Assembly: GCA_027482225.1 (NCBI GenBank)
Contig: JAIXWD010000016.1
Location: 392,050 to 456,049, forward strand
Length of the DNA stretch: 64,000 nucleotides
Direction: 5' to 3'
Source: Bacteroidota bacterium
Lineage (GTDB): Bacteria; Bacteroidota; Bacteroidia; UKL13-3
Part shown: positions 11,701-18,239 of the stretch, piece by piece
Numbering within the stretch: position 1 is the stretch's first letter
Layout of the letters: each line of letters begins with the position of its first letter
Made by a program: the position numbers and the translations under genes
The notes under the pieces: model-generated
What the model saw: the letters and a program-made list of their open reading frames with translations, nothing else
Databases searched by the model: none
What the model was told of the DNA's origin: nothing

Positions 11701-11707
11701 TTTTCAT
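5753..11707 (-). CDS. Secreted multidomain protein: choice-of-anchor I, 5'-nucleotidase-type phosphoesterase, four SusE-like repeats, T9SS sorting domain
   Basis: A 1984-residue extracellular protein. Residues 1-22 form a signal peptide. About 23-550 match the choice-of-anchor I beta-propeller seen in alkaline-phosphatase-like secreted proteins. From about 552 a metallophosphoesterase of the 5'-nucleotidase family follows: HSSDMESG, SSGDNILPG, GNHEFD (about 652), LLSHLQQ and SGGNHAF supply metal ligands. The first motif is DxE rather than DxH, as in one subfamily of these enzymes. A nucleotidase C-terminal domain (NGGGIRS) covers about 900-1190. An OB-like segment of uncertain identity spans about 1200-1410. 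Four near-equal repeats of about 119 residues (1422-1896) each start FNL/FSL-x-x-P-x-NN and contain WTVxA-like strands, like SusE. Residues about 1905-1984 (YPNPSSE) form a type A T9SS sorting domain. Likely role: scavenging phosphate from nucleotides outside the cell while bound to glycan or surface; inferred. Monocistronic. Confidence 0.88.
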   Translation of the reverse strand: MKKQLFLFSIAVTLAIIGDVSAQINAQFIGRYSIGTYNSNGGVAEISAYDPSTKRMYVVNGPDTSFRIVNLANPANPLLISTISVKPYGIDVTSIATNKKGLVAIAVIDSNGKTNLSSIVFLDANGNFISKVKAGANTDHIIFTSDGKKLLCANEGEPNIGYTIDPEGSISIIDVSVGAASLTQANVQTAGFTAFNSPANINPNIRITGRIQSGGTFLRNSTVAEDLEPEYIAISDDNSTAWVTCQENNALAVVNINTATVTSLLPLGFKNHNLTGNGLDASDRLSSSIPGVINIRNIPVFGMYQPDGISSYRVGGQTYLVTANEGDARADWGAANNEEVRVNNAAFVLDTVKFGGAANVAFLKSDSILGRLNVSNRCGDFNNDGKFDSIFTFGARSFSIWNGATGALVWDSKDDFEQRTAAMFPSNFNAGHTTNALDDRSDNKGPEPESVTIGKILDSTYAFVGLERIGGFFVYNITNPNVPYFVQYLNTRNFSVTPSQANLATVGDLGPEGIVFIPRNESPNGKDLILLSNEVSGTVAIFQINSRSAFQMQVLHSSDMESGLAAVTDAPNFAAVVDELEERHVNTLILSSGDNILPGPFMSSGEDASLQTPLRNTASSYYTGTQALRAAIGRPDIAIMNVIGYNASAMGNHEFDLGTSELNSQIGVDIRSNGADKRWIGAQFPFVSCNLNFSNDINLNYLYTNQILSDTAFRTPVAITTNSQKRGIAPSVIIERSGERIGIVGATTQVLASISSPGATSVTGGPVDNMPLLASIIQPVVDSLRAIGINKIILLSHLQQIANEKALAPLLRHVDIIISGGNHAFTADGNDRLTTGHVATEKYPIMTTNNNGQPLAILNTTSEWKYVGRFVCDFDTAGVLLPNLLDSVVNGAYVSDTAMVTSLWGSYSAAFVTGTKGANVRTLAAAIGNVIIAKDGNKFGKSNVFLEGRRNLVRTEETNFGNLTSDANLWYARQYDPQVRISIKNGGGIRSAIGFVNAVGSNVVLEQTQANPSAGKVRGDISQLDIENSLRFNNGLVIGTINAAGLKRIMEHGISATVPGATPGQFPQVGGMQFSYDTTRARGSEIVSLVITDSALNRIDTIVRNGMLVGDTSRTFKLVTLNFLFTGGDSYPFPTNATNRVNLDTAVKNAGLATFAAIGSEQDAFAEYMGTFHNINPYNTRDTSLLGDRRIQLRNARLENIFPETNPAITITQARAVAAPNLVRTRGIVTRAWGRFIYIQDGNAGLGIRQVAGAMVDSISAGRLKEGDSVEVVGPRNDFNNYAQVQLASGAYNVTNSIVVLASNRTVTPITVSVKQINQNGEQFESRVVRIVGLRTNAVGTLAASSNNTVWDGTTVGDTTILRVIAAADTEIDDAPATNVPEGMFIFEGILAQFCLSPTSGCETGYQLYGVRKKDIITPPNTFNLLSPANNTRVVSEPASTTPIQINWSRSINAVTYKWFLATAAGSFTSPLLSVTSNNSGADTALTLTSGGVDAILASLNVSQGDSVKTKWTVFAYKGTDSLQASQVFNITLARKKAGLGVFSLKTPANNTSLEVEEGNQTDVNITWGKSANSNLYRWFVISSNGTFTSPLLRINSNNSGSDSSLTLTSGTLDNVLNSLGVKRNASVNLKWTVYAYLDGDSLKAGQDWNITLTRKRVLSNFNLTAPNNNARVEVAKNSTEAIVINWTASNKATNYRWKATIPAGNFSIPLLNLPSDINGTDTKLTLTSGAIDAILKSNGLKVGDSITLKWTVFALETTDSLQAAQTFNITLARKRILGNFNLTAPANNITIAVDSNNNTPININWSTSTNATTYKWLAIAAGGNFNNPLLSLVSDNNGTANTLSLTSGAVDAVLASNGVKDGDSLSLSWTVRAIEQEDSILANQTFNVRFVRTKNVGLGKYDISNKVNIYPNPSSELINITTSNLTGEGQITLTDLTGRLVLTSNISLDKNQTSVDVSKLNQGIYLLKIFTQQGNATFKVIVQ
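6020..7445 (-). repeat. Four tandem about 356-bp coding repeats (SusE-like modules)
   Basis: Within the 1984-residue gene, unit starts lie at about 7442, 7085, 6729 and 6373, a regular period of 353-357 bp (119 codons). Each unit encodes a domain opening with FNLxxPxNN and closing with QxFNITLxRK. The units are diverged at DNA level but clearly homologous, which indicates old internal duplications rather than a recent minisatellite. Confidence 0.85.
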
Positions 11708-11798
11708 ACCTTATAAATTTGTTAGCAAGTTCGGTATGCAAACTCAAGCAAAAGTTAAGGTCGAATGACTATTACATCAACTTTGGGTTAAAGGAATA

Positions 11799-12605
11799 TT
11801 ATTTAGGTTGTTTTTGTTTCGCTTCATTCCAATATGCATCCATTTCATCCAAAGTCATGTCGGTTAAATTTTTGTTTTGAAGTTTGGCCTGCTCTTCAAT
11901 GTATTGGAAGCGTTCAATAAACTTCTGGTTGGTTTTTTCTAATGCATCATCGGGGTTGATGTTGTATTTGCGAGCTAGGTTAACTAAAGAAAATAAATAG
12001 TCACCAAACTCTTTTTCTGTTTTTTCGGAATCGGGATTAATCTCAAATTCTTCTTTTAACTCGGCTAATTCTTCATCCACCTTAGCCCAAACTTCGATAG
12101 GTGTGGGCCAATCAAAACCAACCTGTGCTGCTTTTTCTTGCATGCGTAGTGCTTTAACAATACTAGGTGTTCCTTTGGCAACTCCGCTCAATACCGATTT
12201 GTTTCCTTCTTTTAATTTTAGTTGTTCCCAGTTTTCTTTTACCTGCTCTGCTGTATCCGCCTTTACAACTTGTCCCAAATTCTCGGGATCTCCATAGATG
12301 TGAGGGTGACGGTAAATCAATTTATCACAAAGGGCATTACATACATCAGCTATATCAAATTGATTTTTCTCGCTACCAATACGTGCATAAAACACCAAAT
12401 GAAGTAACACATCACCTAATTCTTTTTTGATCTCTGTAGCATCGTTTTTTAATATGGCATCACTTAGCTCGTAGGTTTCTTCAATAGTTAAATGGCGCAA
12501 ACTTTCGTTGGTTTGTTTCATATCCCAAGGACATTTTTCGCGGAGCTCATCGATTACATCTAAAAGGCGCGAAAATGCTTCAAGTTTTTGTTGCTTGGTA
12601 TTCAT
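11799..12605 (-). CDS. mazG: Nucleoside triphosphate pyrophosphohydrolase
   Basis: A 268-residue protein with two MazG all-alpha domains. It hydrolyses (d)NTPs to monophosphates plus pyrophosphate in the cytoplasm, cleaning aberrant nucleotides and modulating ppGpp-linked pools in E. coli. The N-terminal domain has CPWDMKQT, the metal-binding EETYEL (about residues 42-47) and ELGDVLLH (about 61-68). The C-terminal half repeats the pattern with KVDEELAELKEE and EFGDYLFSLVN. Length equals typical full-length MazG (about 260-270). Start is ATG at 12603-12605. No partner gene is evident; tRNA-Arg and its terminator lie just upstream, so a separate promoter between them is expected, though space is limited (about 50 bp). 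Confidence 0.93.
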   Translation of the reverse strand: MNTKQQKLEAFSRLLDVIDELREKCPWDMKQTNESLRHLTIEETYELSDAILKNDATEIKKELGDVLLHLVFYARIGSEKNQFDIADVCNALCDKLIYRHPHIYGDPENLGQVVKADTAEQVKENWEQLKLKEGNKSVLSGVAKGTPSIVKALRMQEKAAQVGFDWPTPIEVWAKVDEELAELKEEFEINPDSEKTEKEFGDYLFSLVNLARKYNINPDDALEKTNQKFIERFQYIEEQAKLQNKNLTDMTLDEMDAYWNEAKQKQPK

Positions 12606-12652
12606 GATGAAAAGCTGGTTTTATATAAAGATATTGGTTTGGAGTTAAAAAC

Positions 12653-12686
12653 AAAAAACCACCAACTTTGGTTGGTGGTTTTTTTT
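12653..12686 (-). terminator. Rho-independent terminator of tRNA-Arg
   Basis: An inverted repeat with arms CCACCAAC/GTTGGTGG (about 12659-12678), flanked by an A run on one side and a T run on the other, lies directly 3' of tRNA-Arg on the minus strand. The A/T flanks make it able to work in both directions. Confidence 0.85.
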
Positions 12687-12688
12687 TG

Positions 12689-12762
12689 TGGTCTCGACAG
12701 GATTCAAACCTGTAACCTTCTGATCCGTAGTCAGATGCTCTATTCAATTGAGCTACGAAACC
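12689..12762 (-). tRNA. tRNA-Arg (anticodon ACG)
   Basis: A 74-nt cloverleaf: acceptor GGTTTCG/CGAGACC, D stem GCTC/GAGC, anticodon stem TCTGA/TCAGA with loop CTACGGA, and T stem ACAGG/CCTGT. The ACG anticodon reads CGN codons after A34 deamination to inosine by TadA. CCA is not encoded. The T loop reads TTTGAAT, so position 56 is U rather than the nearly invariant C, and the D loop has G18-A19, so the tertiary pair 19-56 becomes A-U instead of G-C. A perfect promoter lies upstream at 12780-12810. Confidence 0.95.
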
Positions 12763-12779
12763 TATTGTTATTAGTGGTG

Positions 12780-12810
12780 CAAATATAGCTTTACTTGTTG
12801 TATTTGCAAA
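12780..12810 (-). promoter_or_regulatory. Bacteroidota-type promoter of tRNA-Arg
   Basis: On the minus strand TTTG (12807-12810), 19 bases, then TATATTTG (12780-12787) match exactly the known Bacteroidota consensus TTTG-N19-TAnnTTTG. The box ends 18 bases before the tRNA 5' end. Confidence 0.85.
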
Positions 12811-12827
12811 CACAGAAACAAAAAAAA

Positions 12828-13301
12828 TTAATTTAAAGTTGCCAAGGTTGCGTTAATTTCCGCAAAATCAGGTAAATCACCCGGGCTATCCAATACTTGT
12901 GCAAATTGAATAATGCCGTTTTTATCCACTACAAAAGCAGCACGCTTGGCAACACCTTCCATTCCAAATGCAGGGAATACATCATGCAATGCATGGTATG
13001 CAGTTGCAGCTTGGCGATTAAAGTCGCTTAATAAATCAAATTGTAAATTTTGTTCATCTTTGAATTTTCCAAGAGAAAAAATAGAATCAACTGATATTGC
13101 AACTACATCAGCAGCATCATTTTTATACATACTAATGGCATCTCTTACGGTGCAAAGTTGAGTGGTACATACACCTGTAAATGCTAGTGGGAAAAAGTGT
13201 ATAATTAAATTTTTCCCTTTAAAATCCTCTAATGAAACTGCTTTTTTTTCTGTGTTAAACAAATTGAATGCAGGTGCTTTATCTCCTTTTTGTAATGCCA
13301 T
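12828..13301 (-). CDS. Peroxiredoxin (AhpC/TSA superfamily, AhpE/Prx5-like)
   Basis: A 157-residue thioredoxin-fold peroxidase that reduces hydrogen peroxide and organic hydroperoxides in the cytoplasm. The active-site PxxxTxxC motif is PLAFTGVC, with peroxidatic Cys45, Thr42 and Pro38. A second cysteine, Cys50 in TTQLC, is five residues on and could act as a resolving residue, as in some BCP or Prx-Q members; the conserved arginine expected further on lies in the RQAATAYHAL region. No signal peptide. The gene is single, with the NlpC/P60 gene 115 bp upstream and tRNA-Arg downstream. Assignment to peroxiredoxin is firm; the subclass is tentative. Confidence 0.92.
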   Translation of the reverse strand: MALQKGDKAPAFNLFNTEKKAVSLEDFKGKNLIIHFFPLAFTGVCTTQLCTVRDAISMYKNDAADVVAISVDSIFSLGKFKDEQNLQFDLLSDFNRQAATAYHALHDVFPAFGMEGVAKRAAFVVDKNGIIQFAQVLDSPGDLPDFAEINATLATLN

Positions 13302-13416
13302 TTTTTTATTTTTTAATATTCAAATAAACATAAAATTATTAATTTTAGTTTTGCGGGTTCGAATTATTTTCTATTTCTATCATATTATTGCCTTATTAAA
13401 TATGATATGCGAGTGT

Positions 13417-14154
13417 TTATAATATCCGTTTAATGATTCTTAATTTATGAGAGTAGATATTATCATCAGTGTTCAAAATTCCATGATGATCCAAAATATC
13501 TATGCGAACTTTACCTGAAGCATGAATAATTCTCTCGTGATCTAACATTAAACCTACATGCGTAATTTTACCATCTTCATTATCAAAAAAAGCTAAATCG
13601 CCACATTTAGATTCGTGCACAAAATCTAGTGTTTTACCAATATTGGCTTGTTGGTATGCATCACGTGGTAAGTCAATTCCACACTGTTTGTATATCATTT
13701 GCGTATAACCGCTACAATCTATTCCAAAAGGAGTTTTACCGCCCCACATGTATGGCACATTAAGATATTGTAATGCAATTTCGGCCAGATCGCTTGTGTT
13801 TTTTATGGGCGGAATTTTAGTTAGTGTAATTTCCAATCGACCAATATTGGTTTTAGTTTGATTTGGGATTGAACAACCCGCTGGAAGTAAAAGCTTTCCG
13901 TCTTGTGTAGTTGCTTCTAAATAGGGATAGTTAGTATTTACAATCCAGTTTTGGGTATCATTATCAAATACATTGTATTGTTTATCGCTTATATAACCAC
14001 TATAGTTATCATTCAATGTTGTTATGTTTACCCAGCTGTTTTCAATGTGATGAATCAAAAATGTATCACCAAACAATAGCTGAGAAACGATTTCACTTGT
14101 GCTGTCGGGGGCTTTACGAAGTGGTATAACAGATAGATTACAAATACCTTTCAT
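13417..14154 (-). CDS. NlpC/P60 (C40) cell-wall peptidase with N-terminal SH3-like domains
   Basis: A 245-residue protein. Residues about 1-110 form SH3b-like segments (VIPLRKAPDS, SWVNITT). The NlpC/P60 domain covers about 120-245, with catalytic Cys147 in GIDCSGY, His199 in ITHVG and a third polar residue His211 in IIHASG. Such enzymes cut gamma-D-glutamyl-meso-DAP or related bonds in peptidoglycan peptides; the YkfC-like layout (SH3 plus C40) suggests recycling of murein peptides. I see no signal peptide, which also favours a cytoplasmic recycling role over wall cleavage outside. Flanking spacers of 115 and 444 bp suggest a monocistronic gene. Confidence 0.9.
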   Translation of the reverse strand: MKGICNLSVIPLRKAPDSTSEIVSQLLFGDTFLIHHIENSWVNITTLNDNYSGYISDKQYNVFDNDTQNWIVNTNYPYLEATTQDGKLLLPAGCSIPNQTKTNIGRLEITLTKIPPIKNTSDLAEIALQYLNVPYMWGGKTPFGIDCSGYTQMIYKQCGIDLPRDAYQQANIGKTLDFVHESKCGDLAFFDNEDGKITHVGLMLDHERIIHASGKVRIDILDHHGILNTDDNIYSHKLRIIKRIL

Positions 14155-14544
14155 GATTGTACTTAGTTAATGCTTGTATAGTAATGATTGATTAGCGAAT
14201 ATGATTTATTTCGATCAAATAATAACAATAACAGCTGCTTATATTTTGTTAAACTATTTAGGTTCATTGTTGGAGATTTTTATGAATATATTTTCATTGT
14301 CAACTCATATTCTAACATACTTTGGTATGAAACGAAATGTTCTAGACCATTAAATGATAATAATTTCTTTGATATAGACTTTTTCAGAAACCCTATAATT
14401 GATCAGGTTAGGTTTTTATGAATAATAACTACTATATAATATTTAGTTTTGAGTTGATTTTGGTTGATCAATTTTATGAAAACTTTTTCACTGCTTCAAT
14501 AAACTATAACACTATTGATTTGGTAATTAATTTAATGATGTAAT
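14155..14544. other. Intergenic region, AT-rich, no gene supported
   Basis: About 390 bp between the NlpC/P60 gene start and the terminator of the TPR gene. It should hold the NlpC/P60 promoter. A plus-strand frame at 14188-14421 starts with TTG, is rich in Asn, Phe and Ile from AT-biased sequence, and has no recognisable motif, so I do not call it. No repeats or RNA-like structures stand out. Confidence 0.5.
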
Positions 14545-14580
14545 AAAAAACGCCAAGCATTACACTGCTTGGCGTTTATG
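14545..14580 (-). terminator. Rho-independent terminator of the exb/tonB operon
   Basis: Arms AAACGCCAAGCA (14548-14559) and TGCTTGGCGTTT (14566-14577) form a 12-bp stem with a six-base loop, followed on the minus strand by T-rich sequence. It lies 20 bp beyond the stop of the TPR gene, closing the 14599-20400 operon. Confidence 0.9.
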
Positions 14581-14598
14581 TATTCATGTTGCATCGGA

Positions 14599-16218
14599 TT
14601 ATTTACCCCCGATTGATTTTAGATATTCTTTAGCTTGTTTATTATTTGGATCTAAGGCAATAATTTTTTCTAGGTACCCTTTTGCAATCGAATCTTTCTC
14701 TTGTTTTATGTAGTATTTAGCTAAGTAATCATAAGAAATAATAAGATTCTTTTTATACTTTTCTGGTGTAGCTTCAACCATGCTTACATATGTATTATAT
14801 GAACTTAAACCTAATGTATCTTTAGCTTCTGAATCTAAAGAAGCTTGAACATTTCCTCTCCAATAATAACCATCAGCATAATCAGGTTTAACCTCAATTA
14901 ATTTTGCAAAAGCACTATCGGCCTTAGTTAATGATTTTCCAAAATATGAAGCCATGCCAAGTAAATAGTAATCAGCAGGAATGATTTTATCAGCTTTACT
15001 AATATATGTTTCAAAGCAAACTATAGATTTATCAAAACGTTTGATCTTGTTAAATACCATACCTGCTTCCTTTAAAAGCTCTATTTTATCAGGAGCCATT
15101 TCAATTGCTTTGCTCATATTAACCACAGTAAGGCTATCGTTGTTCGGAATACGGCTATATAGTTTACCTAAATATTCGTAGTCACTAGCTAACATTTTAT
15201 CATTAGCAATTTTGCTTAAAAATAATTCAAGTTCTGCAACACCTTGGCGATACATATTTGTATCTTTTTTTAACTCACCTACTTCATAATAGCTGTAACC
15301 CGCCATACGGTGCATATATATATCACTGTCATCTAGTTTAATTACATCCAATATTTTAGGTAATGCATCTTCAAATTCTTTCGAATTGAATAATATTTTA
15401 GCAAATCGTTTTTGGTTAGCTAAACTTGGTTCAGAGTTATTTAAATATTTGGTGTAATAATCTTTAGCTAATTGGTATTTCTTTGATTTATAGTATAACT
15501 CACTCATGAGTTTTAATGCTGGTGCGTAATTTGGATCTATTGCTAAAGCCTTATTTAAATCTGTTAACGTTTGTTCTGAATTTCGCACGCGTAACCATAT
15601 TGCGGCAACCCGAGTAAACGCTTTTGGGTTTTTAGGGTCAACTACTTCAGCTCTTTCATACTGTGTTGCGGCATCTCCACCTTTGTTCATTTCAAGATAA
15701 ACATCTCCAGCAGCTATCAATACATCATAATCTTGAGGTGCAATTTCAAGTGCATTTTTGATATGGTTTAATGCCTCATCAACCACTTTATTTTCTGTGC
15801 TTACTAAAGCACTAGCAACTAACCTTAGTGTTTTAGCATCTTTAATCATGCCATCTCTTCCTCTACTAAAACTTAATGCTTTATTAAATTGAGTTTTGGC
15901 TTCATCTACTTTTTTATTTGCAATAAGTAATTCACCTAATCCAACATAATTAGCTGCAGTTTTTGGAGCTAATTTAACACCTTCGTTATAAGCCCATTCT
16001 GCAGAATCCTCTTTAAATAGATTTAAATACGATTGACCAAGATAATACCAATTTTCTCCATTAACAGGCTCTTTCTGGGTTAATTGAGTGAAAATACCTC
16101 GTGCACTTTCATACTTATCGAAATCAAGGGCTCTCAATCCATCTTGTAATGTTTGTGCCTGCAATGTTGAAACTATTACACTGCTTATTACAATTGTTTT
16201 TATAATTAATCTGTTCAT
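14599..16218 (-). CDS. Exported tetratricopeptide-repeat protein of the exb/tonB operon
   Basis: A 539-residue protein with a signal peptide (MNRLIIKTIVISSVIVSTLQAQ) and TPR motifs along its full length (for example WYYLGQSYLNL, AANYVGLGELLI, YAPALKLMSELYY, YYLLGMASYFG). No enzymatic domain is visible, so it is a periplasmic or outer-membrane-facing scaffold. It is the last gene of an apparent operon, 12 bp after the PstS-like lipoprotein gene and ahead of a strong terminator. The same succession ExbB-ExbD-ExbD-TonB-PstS-like-TPR recurs in Bacteroidota, which implies a role linked to energised outer-membrane transport; the mechanism is unknown. Confidence 0.85.
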   Translation of the reverse strand: MNRLIIKTIVISSVIVSTLQAQTLQDGLRALDFDKYESARGIFTQLTQKEPVNGENWYYLGQSYLNLFKEDSAEWAYNEGVKLAPKTAANYVGLGELLIANKKVDEAKTQFNKALSFSRGRDGMIKDAKTLRLVASALVSTENKVVDEALNHIKNALEIAPQDYDVLIAAGDVYLEMNKGGDAATQYERAEVVDPKNPKAFTRVAAIWLRVRNSEQTLTDLNKALAIDPNYAPALKLMSELYYKSKKYQLAKDYYTKYLNNSEPSLANQKRFAKILFNSKEFEDALPKILDVIKLDDSDIYMHRMAGYSYYEVGELKKDTNMYRQGVAELELFLSKIANDKMLASDYEYLGKLYSRIPNNDSLTVVNMSKAIEMAPDKIELLKEAGMVFNKIKRFDKSIVCFETYISKADKIIPADYYLLGMASYFGKSLTKADSAFAKLIEVKPDYADGYYWRGNVQASLDSEAKDTLGLSSYNTYVSMVEATPEKYKKNLIISYDYLAKYYIKQEKDSIAKGYLEKIIALDPNNKQAKEYLKSIGGK

Positions 16219-16230
16219 GATCTATAGTCG

Positions 16231-17166
16231 TTAATTTATTTTAATAATTCTAACCGGAGCGTTTGCAGGAACTAGTCCACTTTTTAAAATAATTCGCTGT
16301 CCTTTATCACTATTTATGAAGCTTGCAAACCCCGTGCCTAAACCATAACGTCCTTCTGGATTTATGATGTTAATTTTCCTATACAATGGATATTGTTTTA
16401 ATGCTATATAAGCTTGAAAAGGCTTCATAGTTGATGCTTCGGCTGTTTCGGGTGATTTAGGAACTAAGTTTGCAACGATAATTTTATTCAAGAAATCTAT
16501 AGATGTGCTATCATCTCTATCACTTATCCATGCTGTTCCGATGATGCCAATAGTATTTACATCATCCTCAACTTGAGCAATTACATCTGGATTACTATTT
16601 ACCGCATAACAATGTTTCGCTAAAGGGGCACCATTTAATAGTGAATCTTTTAAATGTTTAATAGCTCCACTTTTAGCATGATCAAATACCACACGTAAGG
16701 CAACTGGTTTATTTTTTGGGTTTATATCTTTCCATGTTGTGTACTTACCTGAAAGTATGTTTGTGATTTGTGAGGTAGTAAAGATAGTGTCTTTACGATT
16801 TTTATTTACGATAATCCCAATGGCGTCATAACCAATTAGTAAATTTCTTGGTACAATTTTTCTTTTATCAAACTTTACTTTTTCCTCTTGAAGCAATTCA
16901 CGGGTTACAATAGCTATTCGAGCACTATCATTTGATAACATATTGATAGCATCGTATTCGTTGGTATAAACCATAGTTAACTTAGCATCAGGATATAGCG
17001 CTTCAAAAACTTCCTTTTGTGCCTCTATAATAGGTTTTAAACTTTCATCTACACTCACTGTGATGTGTCCACTTGTACTTGTGTCGTTTTGTTTTTGGGA
17101 GTTTGTGTTATTGCATGAAGCGATAACTAACAATAACGCTAAACCAAATACGTATTTATTCATCAT
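16231..17166 (-). CDS. PstS-like substrate-binding lipoprotein
   Basis: A type 2 periplasmic binding protein (PBP-like domain of the phosphate-binding PstS group), about 311 residues from the chosen start. The N-terminus MMNKYVFGLALLLVIASCNN is a lipoprotein signal with a lipobox ending at Cys. Upstream in-frame codons add an unlikely stretch that runs deep into the preceding gene; ATG at 17164-17166 overlaps the stop region of that gene and gives a clean signal, with ATG 17176-17178 as an alternative. Binding motifs include TVSVDESLKP-like strand 1, DAIGIIVN and GTGFASFIN. No pstC, pstA or pstB lies nearby, and the neighbours are exb/tonB genes, so a sensing or TonB-linked function fits better than classical ABC phosphate import. 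Ligand unknown. Confidence 0.82.
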   Translation of the reverse strand: MMNKYVFGLALLLVIASCNNTNSQKQNDTSTSGHITVSVDESLKPIIEAQKEVFEALYPDAKLTMVYTNEYDAINMLSNDSARIAIVTRELLQEEKVKFDKRKIVPRNLLIGYDAIGIIVNKNRKDTIFTTSQITNILSGKYTTWKDINPKNKPVALRVVFDHAKSGAIKHLKDSLLNGAPLAKHCYAVNSNPDVIAQVEDDVNTIGIIGTAWISDRDDSTSIDFLNKIIVANLVPKSPETAEASTMKPFQAYIALKQYPLYRKINIINPEGRYGLGTGFASFINSDKGQRIILKSGLVPANAPVRIIKIN

Positions 17167-17407
17167 CTTGCTCTTCATGGTTAATATTTTTTGACGGGTT
17201 AAAAAACCTGAATAAACGATAACAGCCATATAGCATTAATAGTATGCTAATACCATACCTATCTAACGGAGGTATGCTGTCAAACAATGGCAAAATTACA
17301 AAAGTTAGGCCCATTACGAAATAAAAAATAGCCATAATTACTCCGAATGATCTTAGTAACCTGGCTATTTTGTTATCGCGATCGGCTCTTGTTTTATTGA
17401 GATTCAC
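17156..17407 (-). CDS. Small two-helix membrane protein in the exb/tonB operon
   Basis: An 83-residue protein starting at GTG (17405-17407), 12 bp after tonB and overlapping the next gene. Two hydrophobic helices lie at about residues 22-42 and 48-66, separated by a short loop with DSIPPLDRYG; both ends are charged (KTRADRDNK and NHEEQDDE). No family that I can name with certainty. Its placement between tonB and the PstS-like gene, with overlap, indicates translational coupling and a possible accessory role in the Exb/TonB assembly. The weak start and short length lower confidence slightly, but coding bias and operon position support it. Confidence 0.75.
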   Translation of the reverse strand: MNLNKTRADRDNKIARLLRSFGVIMAIFYFVMGLTFVILPLFDSIPPLDRYGISILLMLYGCYRLFRFFNPSKNINHEEQDDE

Positions 17408-17419
17408 GCTACAATTATT

Positions 17420-18226
17420 TTAATTTGATAAAGTAAACCTTATTGGCAAACTCATTTGTAGTCTTACAGGTTTACCATTTTGTTTGGCAGGTTTCCAAGG
17501 TGGCATTTTCTTTACAACCTCAACGGCTGCCTCATCAAAGCCCCATCCAGCCTTTTTTACAACCTCTACATTAGTTATTTTACCATCACGTTCAACAACG
17601 AATTGAATAATTACTTTTCCTTCAATGCCATTTTGCTTTGCCATGTCTGGATATTGAATGTTTTTACCAAGCCATTCAAATAATTCACCATTTGCGAATT
17701 CAGCTCCTTGTTCAGCAAAAGTTACAAATTCAGGTTCTGCATCTCCTGTTAAACCATCTCCTTCGGCTAAACTTGCATCTATACCATTAGGGTCTCCTTC
17801 AACAGTTTCTGTTCCCGCATCTTTGTCTTTCATTTCATCTTGAGCTGGTGGTGGTTCATCAGGAACTTGCTCATCAGGTTTAATTTCAGGCGGTGTAAAT
17901 TTAACCGTTGATTTTAAAGGTGGTGGTGGTTCTGCAGGTGGAGGTGGAGGCGTGTTTTTATCTACCGGAGGTGGTTCTTCTAAAGTTTGAACCTCGGTTA
18001 CTTTCACATCTTCAGCTCCTTTGGGAACAATACCTTTAATTATATCTACAATAGCAGGTGCAGATATCACTAATGTGAAAAATACAATAGCATATAAAAT
18101 ACCTTTATTGGTATTTTCATTGCTTTTTTTACGGAGTACGTATGCTCCATACTCATGGTTACGGCCTTTAAATACAAGCTCAACCCAACTGCTATCGAAA
18201 ATATTAATTTTTGAAAGTTTTGACAT
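17420..18226 (-). CDS. tonB: Energy transducer TonB
   Basis: A 268-residue inner-membrane-anchored protein that transmits proton-motive force to outer-membrane TonB-dependent receptors. A cytoplasmic N-terminal segment with FKGRNHEYGAYVLRK, typical of Bacteroidota TonB, is followed by one membrane helix at about residues 42-62, a Pro/Glu-rich periplasmic spacer at about 83-130 (PPPPPAEPPPP) and a C-terminal TonB domain at about 178-268 (YPDMAKQNGIEGKV, FVVERDGKI, PWKPAKQNGKPV). It follows two exbD genes and exbB in the same operon with 13 bp spacing. The extended N-terminal segment before the helix is longer than in E. coli TonB. Assignment is firm. Confidence 0.93.
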   Translation of the reverse strand: MSKLSKINIFDSSWVELVFKGRNHEYGAYVLRKKSNENTNKGILYAIVFFTLVISAPAIVDIIKGIVPKGAEDVKVTEVQTLEEPPPVDKNTPPPPPAEPPPPLKSTVKFTPPEIKPDEQVPDEPPPAQDEMKDKDAGTETVEGDPNGIDASLAEGDGLTGDAEPEFVTFAEQGAEFANGELFEWLGKNIQYPDMAKQNGIEGKVIIQFVVERDGKITNVEVVKKAGWGFDEAAVEVVKKMPPWKPAKQNGKPVRLQMSLPIRFTLSN

Positions 18227-18239
18227 ATGGTTTTCCTTG

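Noticed and set aside
14188-14421. A 77-codon plus-strand frame upstream of the NlpC/P60 gene
   Set aside because: It starts with TTG, is composed mainly of AT-biased codons (Asn, Phe, Ile, Tyr), has no motif and no visible promoter or conserved neighbour relation.
16231-17166. PstS-like gene considered as phosphate ABC importer component
   Set aside because: No pstC, pstA, pstB or phoU nearby; the operon is exb/tonB, so I keep only a PstS-like binding lipoprotein call.
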